The position numbers were made by a program, and so were the translations under genes. Positions 9,501 through 16,965 of a stretch of 53,903 nucleotides of DNA are shown in pieces. The stretch is from an uncultured Spirochaeta sp. Lineage in GTDB: Bacteria; Spirochaetota; Spirochaetia; DSM-27196; Alkalispirochaetaceae. How positions within the stretch are numbered: the stretch's first letter is position 1; the number at the start of each line of letters is the position of its first letter. The notes beneath the pieces are model-generated. The model was given only the letters and a program-made list of their open reading frames with translations. It ran no database searches and had not been told where the DNA came from. The DNA lies in the NCBI GenBank assembly GCA_913030605.1, contig CAJWEZ010000029.1, positions 1 to 53,903 on the forward strand, in the 5' to 3' direction.

Positions 9501-9603
9501 GCTTACCTTCGCCACCGTAACGACGCTGATCGTGGTGCCGTCGATGCTGAGTCTGAAGTATCGGCTACTGGAAAAACGAAAGGGCGTGGCGGCGGTCCGG
9601 TAG
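6511..9603 (+). CDS. RND-family efflux transporter, inner-membrane pump
   Basis: Proton-driven exporter of the HAE1/AcrB class, 1030 residues, full family length. One N-terminal helix is followed by a large periplasmic domain with the repeated PxxSSPEIKQP and RTKDRVD motifs. A block of about six helices follows (residues ~330-500), then the second periplasmic domain and a second helix block. Helix 4 carries LGMLVDNGIVIVENIF near residue 394; the second Asp of the usual Asp-Asp pair is Asn here, a frequent variant. Helix 10 has GVAVNNCIVLVDY. Shine-Dalgarno AGGAA lies upstream. It forms an operon with the adaptor; substrate unknown. Confidence 0.95.
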   Translation: MVRLFIEKHMAVFSLAALIVVLGVIAYATLPRESSPEIKQPYIFITTTYVGVSAADIETLVTDPIENELEGMDGLSELTSESRQNVSSIFAEFSSEVSVEEALRRTKDRVDIAAAQLPDDADEPSVREFSVSDWPMFVVVLSHPDGVQVIDDAAERVRDELKGLPGVLDVDTAGNPQRELAIELDPYRMSSYGLSINDVTTAIGQEHVTIPGGVLQNREKNYSLAVTGEITEAWRFGEIMVAGGGVQVPLDEIATVAFQDADDTSFSRLNGTPAITLSVKKRLGANILDLADAAHATVDELTPTLPAGTEVFVSYDESRYIRDMLADLENNMVTGFILVLLVTIFFLGFRNSLFVSMAIPLSMLMSFFILQLMGITLNTIVLFSLILALGMLVDNGIVIVENIFRHQAMGKSRAQAAIDGAGEVAGPIAASTLTTLLAFFPIIFMPGIMGDFMSYLPKTVIVVLSSSLFVAIVINPTFCARFLKITPAQQRKMEHGGGGFGRVQEWYTRMLRRATRHAGKTVLAVTAVVIAGFVTYGMIAADVIFFPNLDPERARIEIEAPQGTPLERTDGVVREVEAAIPLVPMSLDSFQATSGRGAESNRGSIDITFAPYAEREIPGSTAVRSLQEQMRSVTGAVVTVREGNSGPPTGDDVSYEIRGADYAVMGEITDRLVAILEPYAGSFKTIDNDYEASQPEIAVNIDRRRAAHYGLSTAQVASTVRTAVTGSTVGAFRSSEEEYDINVRYRDDSRDSLQTLRNVQVVAYDGRRIPLSSVASLEPQSTVSVIKRRNLNRAVSVSANFNPDVENRGEILAAIGEEVEALKADLPSGYAIGTGAGFDVRDESTTFLIQAFLVAVFLIFIVLVAQFNSLADPFIIMYAVFLSLGGVMWGFALGQQNFVIIMSGIGSIALAGVAVNNCIVLVDYTHKLIRAGEPWRQAIVEAGRTRLRPVILTALTTVLALVPMAFGVSFDIHEFRIIIGSESAEYWKAFAWTMLYGLTFATVTTLIVVPSMLSLKYRLLEKRKGVAAVR

Positions 9604-9633
9604 GACGTTCCGCCGGGACCGCGCGCCGGGGCG

Positions 9634-9656
9634 GGCCGACGCAGGGTGCGTCGGCC
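9634..9656. terminator. Bidirectional hairpin between convergent genes
   Basis: A perfect 9-bp stem (GGCCGACGC with GCGTCGGCC) closes a 5-base loop between the pump stop and the convergent peroxiredoxin-like gene. No U-run flanks it. The convergent position makes a terminator role likely. Confidence 0.5.
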
Positions 9657-9678
9657 GTCGTCCCGGGGTGTCCTGCCG

Positions 9679-10260
9679 CTACCCGATCGTGAAGAACGCG
9701 GGTTCGTTCCCCGGCTTCCACTTGATGTTGCAGCCCATGCTGGGCTTCTGGTCGCTGAGGGCCGGCTGACCCTGGAGAACCGCGTCGACCGCGGCGCTCA
9801 GATCGGCCCCCGTCACCGGCGCGTCGTTTCCCGGGCGGGCGTCGTCAAACTGACCGCGGTACACGAGCGTGTGACCGGCATCAAAGAGGAAGAAATCGGG
9901 TGTACACGCCGCTTCGTACTCCTTGGCGACCTCCTGGGTCTCGTCGTACAGGTACGGGACCGAGATGCCGTATTCCTCCATGAACGCCGGCATGCGGTCC
10001 GGGGCGTCCTCCGGGTGCGACGCGATGTCGTTGGACCCGATCAGAACGACGCCGACGCCCTTGTCGGCGTAGCTTCGCGTGAGCTCACCCAGCTTGGTGC
10101 CGATGTGTTTTACAAACGGACAGTGGTTACAGATGAACGCAACGAGCAACGGGCGACCGGCGAAGTCGTCGCGGGAGACGGTGGCGCCGCTCGTGTCGGG
10201 AAGCGAAAAATCCGGAGCCGGCGTTCCCAGCTGTTTCATTGTAGATGGTGTTTCTGCCAT
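9679..10260 (-). CDS. Thioredoxin-fold peroxiredoxin-like protein (PRX-like family 1)
   Basis: Predicted cytosolic redox protein of 193 residues in the AhpC/TSA fold. PDFSLPDTSGATVSRDDF opens the domain. The active-site region ICNHCPFVKH (about residues 41-50) is the CxxCPFVKH signature of the PRX-like 1 group, which has two cysteines rather than a single peroxidatic one. A conserved cis-proline region TPDFFLFD follows. GGAGG stands 4 bases before the ATG, a short spacing. The C-terminal SMGCNIKWKPGNEP segment is typical of this group. It may act as a thiol-disulfide reductase or peroxidase; the substrate is unknown. Confidence 0.88.
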   Translation of the reverse strand: MAETPSTMKQLGTPAPDFSLPDTSGATVSRDDFAGRPLLVAFICNHCPFVKHIGTKLGELTRSYADKGVGVVLIGSNDIASHPEDAPDRMPAFMEEYGISVPYLYDETQEVAKEYEAACTPDFFLFDAGHTLVYRGQFDDARPGNDAPVTGADLSAAVDAVLQGQPALSDQKPSMGCNIKWKPGNEPAFFTIG

Positions 10261-10356
10261 ATAACCTCCGCGTACCAAGATAGCGACGTTGCGGGTCCCG
10301 CGTCACGGGGTGGCGGGGCACCCGCGCCGTGCACCGACCCCGCCCTCGCCGTCTAC

Positions 10357-11406
10357 TCACGCCGCGGCGAGCCAGTCGCGCTCGTAGCGGTAGCCGGCGG
10401 CGGCGAGGACGGCGGCGATCCGACCCCGGGCCCCGGTTGAACCCACCGCCGCCACGACATAGGTACGGTCCGGTGACGGCAGCTCCCGGTATCCGATCAC
10501 CGCGACCCGGCGGCCGGCGAAGGGAACGCCATCCCGCGGCGCCAGGTCGATGAACGCGGAGACCGGTCGCACCGGCGCGTGGCCGCCGCCGAGGGAGGAA
10601 TCAGCCAGCGCCGCGTCGAAGGGCTCCATACGCCGCCGCGTCCTGCGGCCGGCTCCCCAGATCAGTACGTCCCGGCCGGCGGCGGCGCGGACCACCTCAG
10701 CGGCGAGATAGCGCGCCTTGATCGTGAAGAACGCGTCCCGCGACTGCATCGCCGTGGGGGTTCGGGAGAAGCGCGAGGGCGGGTCGTTCCAGGTGAGCAA
10801 TACGCGCGGTACCGAGGCGGCGTGGACGCCGGCGTGAAACCACCTCAGCCACAGCTCGTAGTCCTCCGGGAAGGGACCCTGGCGATACGCGCCGTACCGA
10901 TCGGTCAGGTCGCGGCGGAACACCACGGTGGGATGGATCAGCGGCGATTCCACAAAGCGCGCCCGCCGGATCTGGCGCCAGTGGCTGAGTCCGTTGACCC
11001 AGTCCACGTAGCGACGGTACCCGGTGTTGTCGGCCCGCGGGGGCATGACCGCCGCGGATCCGACCACACCCAGGTCCGGCCGCACCGCGCACACCGCTTC
11101 CTGAATCTCGAGTCTGTGGGGCAGCGAAACGTCGTCGGCGTCCATGCGGGCGATGAGTTCACCGTCGGCGTGGGTGAGGCCGGTGTTGAGCGCCGGCACC
11201 AGCCCGCGGTGGTCGGTGGAGACGACGGTCATGCGGGCTCCCGGGCGTCGGGCGAGGCGTCGCAGGATCGCCGCGGTCCCGTCGGTGCTGCCGTCGTCAA
11301 CGACAACGATCTGGTCCGGGCGCCGCGACTGGCGACTGAGGCTGTGGATGGCGGATTCGATGGTGACGCCGCCGTTGAATACGGGCAGCACCACGGAGAT
11401 GCGCAC
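10357..11406 (-). CDS. Family 2 glycosyltransferase with C-terminal Rossmann-like extension
   Basis: Predicted nucleotide-sugar transferase, 349 residues. The GT-A domain starts at the first residues with ISVVLPVFNGG. It carries DDGSTDGT for nucleotide binding, the DxD-type metal site ARMDADD and a PEDYELWLRW acceptor region with the catalytic acid. After about residue 245 a second domain begins with VLIWGAGRR and ends in a small Rossmann-like fold resembling sugar-linked regulatory or acyltransferase N-domains. The GTG start is chosen because the GT-A strand begins there; frames extending upstream overlap the preceding gene. It sits at the end of a two-component operon, perhaps glycosylating an envelope molecule (inference). 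Confidence 0.86.
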   Translation of the reverse strand: MRISVVLPVFNGGVTIESAIHSLSRQSRRPDQIVVVDDGSTDGTAAILRRLARRPGARMTVVSTDHRGLVPALNTGLTHADGELIARMDADDVSLPHRLEIQEAVCAVRPDLGVVGSAAVMPPRADNTGYRRYVDWVNGLSHWRQIRRARFVESPLIHPTVVFRRDLTDRYGAYRQGPFPEDYELWLRWFHAGVHAASVPRVLLTWNDPPSRFSRTPTAMQSRDAFFTIKARYLAAEVVRAAAGRDVLIWGAGRRTRRRMEPFDAALADSSLGGGHAPVRPVSAFIDLAPRDGVPFAGRRVAVIGYRELPSPDRTYVVAAVGSTGARGRIAAVLAAAGYRYERDWLAAA

Positions 11407-11428
11407 GGTTCGTCCCCGGGGTTGCGGA

Positions 11429-11812
11429 CTACTGCCCGCGGGAATCGTCCTCCAGTTCCAGGAACCGGTACACGACCCGGCCGTCGTCGCGGACCTCCAT
11501 GCGGACACGGATCTCGTCGGCGATCGCCTGCAACGCCTCCTCCGCCTCGGCGGGTGTGACCCCCAGGTCGATCACGACGGTCGAGACGGTGAGAACGCCG
11601 CCGTGCCGGCTCGCGAGGCGATAGAGCGTTGCCGGAGTTGCCGAGCGAGTGTCGCCATGCCCGTCCGCCGACGTGGGGTGGCGGTCGCGGGGCAGGGCAT
11701 CGTGGGAGCGGCGCCGGCTGAGCCGAATGCCGATGACGCCAACGGCGAGGAACAGGAGAAGCGGCGCGAAGGGGAACATAAAGAAGCCCCAGCCGGGGCC
11801 CATCATCATCAT
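11429..11812 (-). CDS. Small membrane-anchored protein with winged-helix-like domain
   Basis: A 127-residue protein of unrecognised family. It starts with four methionines and GPGWG, then one transmembrane helix (about residues 9-30), an arginine stop-transfer RLSRRR, and a low-complexity linker. The soluble domain (about residues 60-115) has TLYRLASRHGGVLTVSTVVIDLGVTPAEAEEALQAI. That pattern is common in winged-helix proteins placed next to envelope stress genes. It starts 4 bases after the histidine kinase stop, so it belongs to that operon. A role in signal output at the membrane is plausible but unproven. The N-terminal Met run leaves the exact start open. Confidence 0.65.
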   Translation of the reverse strand: MMMMGPGWGFFMFPFAPLLLFLAVGVIGIRLSRRRSHDALPRDRHPTSADGHGDTRSATPATLYRLASRHGGVLTVSTVVIDLGVTPAEAEEALQAIADEIRVRMEVRDDGRVVYRFLELEDDSRGQ

Positions 11813-11816
11813 GCTG

Positions 11817-13334
11817 CTATTGTAGATCGGACCGGGGGTTCCGGGAAAGGGAGAACCCCACCGTCACGGTTCGGGCGCCGGTATCGGGGCGAAACCACGC
11901 GTCGCCGCCATGCACCCGCGCCACCGCCTGCACCAGGGCCAGGCCGAGTCCGTGACCGTCGGCGCCGGTGGACCGCGAGAAACGATCGAAGGGGTCGACC
12001 TCCTCCCCCGCGGTGAACATCCCGCGGTTGCGGACTTCCACGGCGATCGTCTCATCCGTGGCGGTGACCACCGTCTGGATCAGGCCTGCCTCGCCGTGCT
12101 TCACCGCGTTGTCCAGGAGGTTGGTGACGGCGCGGCGGATCAGGTCCGGATCGCCGGAGACCGACACCCCGTCGGCATCACCGGTGTCGACCGCCACCCG
12201 GCGCTCCCGAGTGCGCAACAGCGGATCCAGCTCGCCGATCACGTCGACGACCAGTGATGCGGGTTCCAGCGTGGTGGTGGCGACGCGGTACTCGGGTGCC
12301 TCAACCTTGGTGAGCAACAGAAATGATTCGGTGAGCGACTCGAGCCGACCGAGGTTGTCGTAGAGCGTTCGGAGGCGTCCCTCGCTGGTGTCCAGCACTC
12401 CGTCGATCATCCCCTCGAGCTGCGCCTTCAGTGCCGCAACCGGGGTGCGAAAATCGTGGGCGATATCCAGCGCCCACTGGATACGCATCTTCTGTTCCGC
12501 CTCGAGCTGGGCTCCCAGGTGGCGAATCCGGTCTCCGACCACGGCGAACTCCGATATCCGCGGCACCGACGGGGAGTCGACGCGGTCTCCGGGGTGGTGG
12601 CCGCCGGCGTGGCCATCGCCTCCGTCGGGGCTGATCGCCGCGATCTCCGCCATGACTCCCGAGAGCGCCCGCCCCACGGAGCGGGAGGCGCGCAGCATGA
12701 TCAGGGATGCGGTGGCCGTGGTGGCCGCCGCCGCCGCCGCCAGCGCCCACAGAATCGCCCTGATCACCTGAGTCACGGGGCTGTCGGGGCCGTGGCCCCG
12801 GATTCCGGCGACGAAATAGCCCGCTGTCTCCTCGTTCTCGGGGCCTCGATGGACGGGATGGATCAGGCCGCGGTCGGACAGTTCGTTCCACAGCGTGGAA
12901 TCCACGGGGCCGTCGTCGGGGATCGAAATCTGTACGCCGCTGATGCGGATACCGTCGAGCGCGCGGCGAAGTTCCTGGAGCTGCGGATCCCGTGCCGACG
13001 CCGGCAGTCCCGGTGGGAGAACGGTTCCCGACTCCTGTCCCGAGCGCCAGAACACCGGATTGCGGTCGGCGTCCCAGACCACGGCAACGTGATTCTCGTC
13101 GGCGTAGGGGGAGAGAATCTCCTCTACGTCGCGGCGGTCGAGCTCGCCGGTGAACGATGCCAGGCGTTCGAGCCGCGTCTCGTACGACCGACGGACCCCG
13201 GCCCCCACTTCCTGTTCCCACCCGCGGATTACCGGTCCCAGAGTCACCACCAGCACCGCGGAGAAGAACACCACCGACGAGGCGATCGTGGCGACGATCG
13301 CCCGCACCCAGATCCGCGAGAGCGGCGCGGTCAT
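11817..13334 (-). CDS. Sensor histidine kinase (HAMP/HisKA/HATPase)
   Basis: Membrane sensor kinase of 505 residues, partner of the response regulator whose TGA overlaps its ATG. One transmembrane helix (about 12-34) precedes a periplasmic sensor of about 150 residues. A second helix (about 188-215) leads to a HAMP-like segment interrupted by a Gly/His-rich loop. The H-box ALDIAHDFRTPVAALK has its histidine near residue 293. The N-box reads AVTNLLDNAVKHG, and GHGLGLALVQAVARVH is the G2 box. The ligand cannot be inferred. The four-gene order PepSY protein, regulator, kinase, membrane winged-helix protein suggests envelope stress or cationic-compound sensing. Confidence 0.92.
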   Translation of the reverse strand: MTAPLSRIWVRAIVATIASSVVFFSAVLVVTLGPVIRGWEQEVGAGVRRSYETRLERLASFTGELDRRDVEEILSPYADENHVAVVWDADRNPVFWRSGQESGTVLPPGLPASARDPQLQELRRALDGIRISGVQISIPDDGPVDSTLWNELSDRGLIHPVHRGPENEETAGYFVAGIRGHGPDSPVTQVIRAILWALAAAAAATTATASLIMLRASRSVGRALSGVMAEIAAISPDGGDGHAGGHHPGDRVDSPSVPRISEFAVVGDRIRHLGAQLEAEQKMRIQWALDIAHDFRTPVAALKAQLEGMIDGVLDTSEGRLRTLYDNLGRLESLTESFLLLTKVEAPEYRVATTTLEPASLVVDVIGELDPLLRTRERRVAVDTGDADGVSVSGDPDLIRRAVTNLLDNAVKHGEAGLIQTVVTATDETIAVEVRNRGMFTAGEEVDPFDRFSRSTGADGHGLGLALVQAVARVHGGDAWFRPDTGARTVTVGFSLSRNPRSDLQ

Positions 13335-14041
13335 GAGGTTGCGGTTCCCCCGAAGCGGTACCCGAAGCCACGAACCGTTTCCACCCAGCGATGATCGCCC
13401 AGCTTGGCGCGGAGGTTCTTGATGTGCGCGTCGGCGCTGCGCGTTTCCACGGTGGCATCGTAGCCCAGGGCGTCCTCAATGAGCACATCCCGCGCCACAA
13501 CCCCCGGTGCCCGGGCGGCGATGACCTCCAGTAGTCGCCACTCAGTCGCCGTGAGATGCACCGGCGTACCGTCCAGAGATACGGTGTGGCGCTCCGGGTC
13601 CACCGTCAGGACCGGTCCGTCCCCGGCGCCGCCGAGGGCGTAGCGCCGTGCGGAAGTCTCTGGTGTCTGTGTTCCGTCACCGCCGGCGCGACGCAGAATG
13701 GCGTTGACCCGCAGGACGAGCTCCCGCGGAGAAAACGGTTTGGTGACGTAGTCGTCGGCACCGAGTTCCAGCCCGGTGATGCGCGAAGTTTCGTCGTCCC
13801 GGGCGGTCAGAAACACGATGGGGACCTGAGAGCGGCTTCGAATCGCCTTGGCTACGGAGAACCCGCTGCGACCGGGGACGGCGACATCCAGAACGAACAG
13901 GTCCGGGCCCTGGGCGCCCAGGTGCTGCAGAACCTCATCGCCGCTGCCGCACTCGACCACCTCGTGATCGGCGAGTCGCAGGTACTCCGCCACCGCCTCG
14001 CGGATGGCGGTATCGTCTTCCAGAATGAGAATCCGTGGCAT
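13331..14041 (-). CDS. OmpR-family response regulator
   Basis: DNA-binding regulator of 236 residues. The receiver domain has the acidic pair ED-D (residues 8-10), phospho-acceptor D52 in LFVLDVAVPG, T/S of FLTAR and K in VTKPFSP. After a linker with TPETSARR, the winged-helix effector begins at LTVDPERHTVSLDG and carries LTATEWRLLEVIA and the recognition segment TRSADAHIKNLRAKLG. It sits 2 bases after the PepSY gene and overlaps the kinase start. Direct repeats upstream of the PepSY gene fit OmpR-family sites, so autoregulation is likely. Confidence 0.94.
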   Translation of the reverse strand: MPRILILEDDTAIREAVAEYLRLADHEVVECGSGDEVLQHLGAQGPDLFVLDVAVPGRSGFSVAKAIRSRSQVPIVFLTARDDETSRITGLELGADDYVTKPFSPRELVLRVNAILRRAGGDGTQTPETSARRYALGGAGDGPVLTVDPERHTVSLDGTPVHLTATEWRLLEVIAARAPGVVARDVLIEDALGYDATVETRSADAHIKNLRAKLGDHRWVETVRGFGYRFGGTATS

Positions 14042-14043
14042 GG

Positions 14044-14568
14044 TCAGTCGTCCTGTTCGATTTCGATCACCGAGCCGTCACCGGCGTCCACGTACGCTTC
14101 GAGGTCGCCGGAGCGACCTTCGAACTCCAGTTTGACCATCGCGCGGCGAAACTCGATCGTGTACTTGGCCGAGGTGAAATCCTCCGGTCTGAGGTCAGGG
14201 TACCGCGGGTGAGCGTCCATGTAGCGCTGCAGGGAGCGGTAGGCGTCGGGCAGGGAGATGTATCGGCCGGAGCTGCGGATTTCGTCGGCGATCTGCACCC
14301 CGTCCCAGTCCACCCGTTCCTCCTCGATCCCGTGGATCGTGCCGTCGGCGACGTTCATGTAGTACTCCAGCCCGGCGTCGGTGTAGAGCGACGCGATCCC
14401 GCCGCCGTACTCGGCTTCGATGTCGACCTCTACGACGATCGCATCGGGGTCGTCGCGGGCGACGTCGTCCAGCAGGCGCTGGAGCTCGTCCGGGGACAGC
14501 GCCGTGGCCGACGCAAGCGTCCACGTGGCGAGAAGGGCGAGGATGAAGAGGCCGGAACGGAGGCTCAT
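14044..14568 (-). CDS. Exported PepSY-like protein
   Basis: Periplasmic protein of 174 residues with a signal peptide (MSLRSGLFILALLATWTLASA, cleavage expected near residue 22). Two PepSY-like units follow: the first contains IVVEVDIEAEYGGG and YYMNVADGTI, the second TIEFRRAMVKLEFEG and EAYVDAGDGSVIEIEQDD. Each has the strand-helix-strand pattern with a Gly-rich turn. PepSY proteins next to two-component systems are thought to modulate the sensor or be its target. No Shine-Dalgarno is present; TATCAT ends 7 bases before the ATG, consistent with leaderless translation. It is the first gene of the operon. Confidence 0.82.
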   Translation of the reverse strand: MSLRSGLFILALLATWTLASATALSPDELQRLLDDVARDDPDAIVVEVDIEAEYGGGIASLYTDAGLEYYMNVADGTIHGIEEERVDWDGVQIADEIRSSGRYISLPDAYRSLQRYMDAHPRYPDLRPEDFTSAKYTIEFRRAMVKLEFEGRSGDLEAYVDAGDGSVIEIEQDD

Positions 14569-14575
14569 ACCGAAT

Positions 14576-14629
14576 ATGATAGCGTATCGGTCGCGTCGCG
14601 GGAGGAGTGCTGCGTAAAGATTCTGTAAA
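14576..14629 (-). promoter_or_regulatory. Promoter and OmpR-type direct repeats of the PepSY/two-component operon
   Basis: On the minus strand a TATCAT -10 (14581-14576) ends 7 bases before the ATG. Further upstream two TTTAC half-sites lie exactly 11 bp apart (14629-14625 and 14618-14614), the helical-turn spacing used by OmpR/PhoB-type regulators. They lie about 45-60 bp before the predicted start of transcription. No -35 hexamer is evident, as expected for an activated promoter. Confidence 0.5.
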
Positions 14630-14639
14630 CGACCGTGAA

Positions 14640-16196
14640 CTACCGGCGGTGGCGGAACCACCACCCCAGAATCCGTTTGGTCCGCGGCGTCAACCGACCG
14701 CGGAGGTACCCGGCGGCGGCGCGCCTCACCGCCTCGGACAGCGTGGGATAGGGGTGTATCACGCCCGCGAGCTTGTCGATTCCGAGGCCGTTCTGCATCG
14801 CCAGTACGATACCCGCGATCATCTCCCCGGCACGGGAGGCCACGATCGTTGCTCCCACGATCCGTGACGAACCGCGCCGCGTGAGGATCTTCACAAACCC
14901 CTCGGTGTCCCCGTCGATGCGGGCGCGGTCGACGGCGCTCATCGCGTGGCGGTAGACATCCACAGCCACCCCCTGATCGGCCGCGTCCCGTTCCGACAGG
15001 CCCACGTGGGCCACCTCGGGAGCGGTGTAGGTGGCCCACGGCACCGTCAGTCTGCTCACGCGCGCCGTGGGGAGGAAGAGCGCGTTCTGGACCACGATGG
15101 CGGCGGTGGCTTCGGCGATATGGGTGAACTGGTAGGGCGTGGCCGCATCGCCGGCGACGAACACGCGGCGGTTGGAGGTGCGCAGGTGGTCGTCGACGGG
15201 AATGCCTCGCGTGTGGGTGCGGATCCCGGCGGCGTCGAGGCCCAGGCCCTCCACGTTGGGTGACCGTCCGATCGCAACCAGAAGCCGCTCCCCGGTGACG
15301 GTGTGGCGGTCGCCGGCGGCGGCGGTGAAGTGGACCTCCACGCCGGATGAACCGCCGTCGGTGCTCCCATCGCCGGAGACGTGGTCCACCGTCGCCTGCA
15401 GGTGCAACCTCACACCGGCGGCGGTCAGCGCCTCCTGCACCACCGCGGCGCCGTCGGCATCCTCCCGGGGCAGCACCCGGGGAGCCATCTCCACCAGTTC
15501 CACGCGGGTGCCGAGGAGGGCAAAGCTCTGGGCGAGCTCGCACCCGATGGGACCGCCGCCGAGTACCACCAGGGAGTCCGGGCGCTCGGTGAGCGAGAAC
15601 ACCGACTCGTTGGTCAGGTGCGGCGTGGTCTCCAGTCCGGGAATCGGCGGCGCCGTGGACCGGGCGCCGGTCGCGATGACCGCCCGGCTGAAGTGCAGCG
15701 CCCGCGTGGAGCCGTCGTCGCCGGTGACGGTGATCGCCGTGGGAGCGCTGAACGTGCCGTGACCGAGGTACACGTCCACCCCGAACTCGTCGCGGTAGCG
15801 GGCGGCGGAATCGTGGGGCGCGATGCCGGCGCGGATGCGTCGCAGCCGCTCCATCACCGCGGGAAAGTGAACCCGCACCCCGCCCGCTGCGTCCGCCAGC
15901 CCCTCCGCCGCGAGCCAGTCCAGCTGCGCCTGTCCCCGGGCGCCGCGGATGAGCGCCTTCGACGGCACGCATCCCACGTTGAGGCAGTCTCCGCCCATGA
16001 GGCCCCGCTCCACGAGGGCGGTGCGGGCCCCCATCGACGCCGCCACCGCAGCGGTGATCAGGCCGGCGGTTCCGCCGCCCAGGATTACCAGGTTGTAGGT
16101 ACCCCGGGGCTCAGGATTGGTCCAGTCCACCGGATGAACGCTGTCCAGGAGGCGCGTGTTGTGTTCGTCCGTCGGGAGCATCTCGTCTCGTGTCAT
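14640..16196 (-). CDS. Pyridine nucleotide-disulfide oxidoreductase (MerA/Lpd-like)
   Basis: FAD- and NAD(P)H-dependent disulfide reductase of 518 residues. A 30-residue N-terminal extension precedes the FAD Rossmann motif ILGGGTAGLITA. Redox-active C71 and C76 lie in GGDCLNVGCVPSK. The NAD(P) motif is VVLGGGPIGCELA, the second FAD contact VFVAGDAA, and HPYPTLSE supplies the catalytic His-Glu pair. The mercuric reductase C-terminal cysteine pair is absent (the protein ends WFRHRR) and there is no heavy-metal domain, so mercury reduction is unlikely. It overlaps the TVP38-type gene as ATGA. This pairing is common and often fused, but its substrate is unknown. Confidence 0.9.
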   Translation of the reverse strand: MTRDEMLPTDEHNTRLLDSVHPVDWTNPEPRGTYNLVILGGGTAGLITAAVAASMGARTALVERGLMGGDCLNVGCVPSKALIRGARGQAQLDWLAAEGLADAAGGVRVHFPAVMERLRRIRAGIAPHDSAARYRDEFGVDVYLGHGTFSAPTAITVTGDDGSTRALHFSRAVIATGARSTAPPIPGLETTPHLTNESVFSLTERPDSLVVLGGGPIGCELAQSFALLGTRVELVEMAPRVLPREDADGAAVVQEALTAAGVRLHLQATVDHVSGDGSTDGGSSGVEVHFTAAAGDRHTVTGERLLVAIGRSPNVEGLGLDAAGIRTHTRGIPVDDHLRTSNRRVFVAGDAATPYQFTHIAEATAAIVVQNALFLPTARVSRLTVPWATYTAPEVAHVGLSERDAADQGVAVDVYRHAMSAVDRARIDGDTEGFVKILTRRGSSRIVGATIVASRAGEMIAGIVLAMQNGLGIDKLAGVIHPYPTLSEAVRRAAAGYLRGRLTPRTKRILGWWFRHRR

Positions 16197-16894
16197 GCCG
16201 GTTCCTCCGGGAGTTCCTGCTGCAGGGCGTTTCTCGCAAGGCGGGTGACAAACACCGTCACCGCCACCGTCGCCGCCAGCCCCAGACCGTAGAGCGTCCA
16301 CTGCAGCGGGCCGCGTTCGGTGGTGCCCCCCAGGGTGGCGACGCTCGCCGCCAGCGACCCGATGTACACGTACATCACCGTTCCGGGAAGCATGCCGATC
16401 CACGAGGCCAGCACGAACGGAATCGGTCGCACGGCGGTGAGTCCGTAGGCGTAGTTGAGCAGGTTGAACGGAAACACCGGCGACAGGCGCGTCAGGAGCA
16501 CGATCTTCCAGCCCTCGCGACCCACGGCGGCGTCTATCGCCCCAAAGCGGGGCATCGCGCTGGTGCGGGCGGCCACCCAGTCGCGGGCAACGTAGCGTCC
16601 CACCAGGAACGCCGCCGTCGCCCCGACCGTGGAGGCCACAGAAACCGCGGCGGTACCCCCGATGACACCGAACACAAACCCGGCGCCCAGGGTGAGAATG
16701 CTCCCGGGGACGAACAGCACCGTGGCGACCACGTAGGCGGCGGCGAACACCGCGACGCCGGCGATTCCCCTGGCGGCTACCCAGTCCAGCAGCGACCGGA
16801 GCAGCGCCGGAGCGTCGAAGACCGCGGCGAGCACCGCGGCTGTCGCGATGATCACCGCCAGAACGACCAGGCGGATCGCAGGACCCCGTTTCAT
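16193..16894 (-). CDS. TVP38/TMEM64 (DedA-like) membrane protein
   Basis: Polytopic inner-membrane protein of 233 residues. The first helix is at residues 8-28, and at least four further helices follow. The SNARE-associated/VTT core holds FVPGSILTLGAGFVFG, a re-entrant Gly-rich segment, and FPFNLLNYAYGLT with the conserved FN/N-Y-G pattern. Family members are linked to lipid scrambling and envelope homeostasis. The start lacks a Shine-Dalgarno but follows TTGACG, 17 bases, TAGCTT closely, giving a leader of about 2 bases. It is first in a two-gene operon with the disulfide oxidoreductase and lies next to a MarR regulator that may control it. Confidence 0.9.
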   Translation of the reverse strand: MKRGPAIRLVVLAVIIATAAVLAAVFDAPALLRSLLDWVAARGIAGVAVFAAAYVVATVLFVPGSILTLGAGFVFGVIGGTAAVSVASTVGATAAFLVGRYVARDWVAARTSAMPRFGAIDAAVGREGWKIVLLTRLSPVFPFNLLNYAYGLTAVRPIPFVLASWIGMLPGTVMYVYIGSLAASVATLGGTTERGPLQWTLYGLGLAATVAVTVFVTRLARNALQQELPEEPA

Positions 16895-16902
16895 GGTGCA
16901 GA

Positions 16903-16931
16903 AAGCTACCGCGGCCCCGGACCACCGTCAA
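16903..16931 (-). promoter_or_regulatory. Promoter of the TVP38/oxidoreductase operon
   Basis: Minus strand -35 TTGACG (16931-16926), 17-base spacer, -10 TAGCTT (16908-16903). Predicted transcription start is near 16896, two bases before the ATG at 16894. Confidence 0.65.
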
Positions 16932-16947
16932 CGTTTAGTGCAGCTGC

Positions 16948-16965
16948 AATTGTTTTGTTACAATT
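16948..16965. promoter_or_regulatory. Inverted repeat, likely MarR-type operator
   Basis: AATTGT and ACAATT form a perfect 6+6 inverted repeat with a 6-base centre. It overlaps the marR stop codon and lies about 60 bp upstream of the predicted TVP38 transcription start. The 18-bp size and AT-rich arms in GC-rich DNA fit a MarR-dimer site. GCAGCTGC, a second palindrome, adjoins it. Confidence 0.5.

Noticed and set aside
12585..12650. Gly/His-rich loop in the HAMP region of the histidine kinase as a separate domain or frameshift
   Set aside because: The frame is continuous and the flanking HAMP and dimerisation helices align; a low-complexity insertion explains it.
14640..16196. Mercuric reductase
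   Set aside because: The redox pair CLNVGC fits MerA, but the C-terminal cysteine pair and the N-terminal metal domain are absent and no mer genes are nearby.
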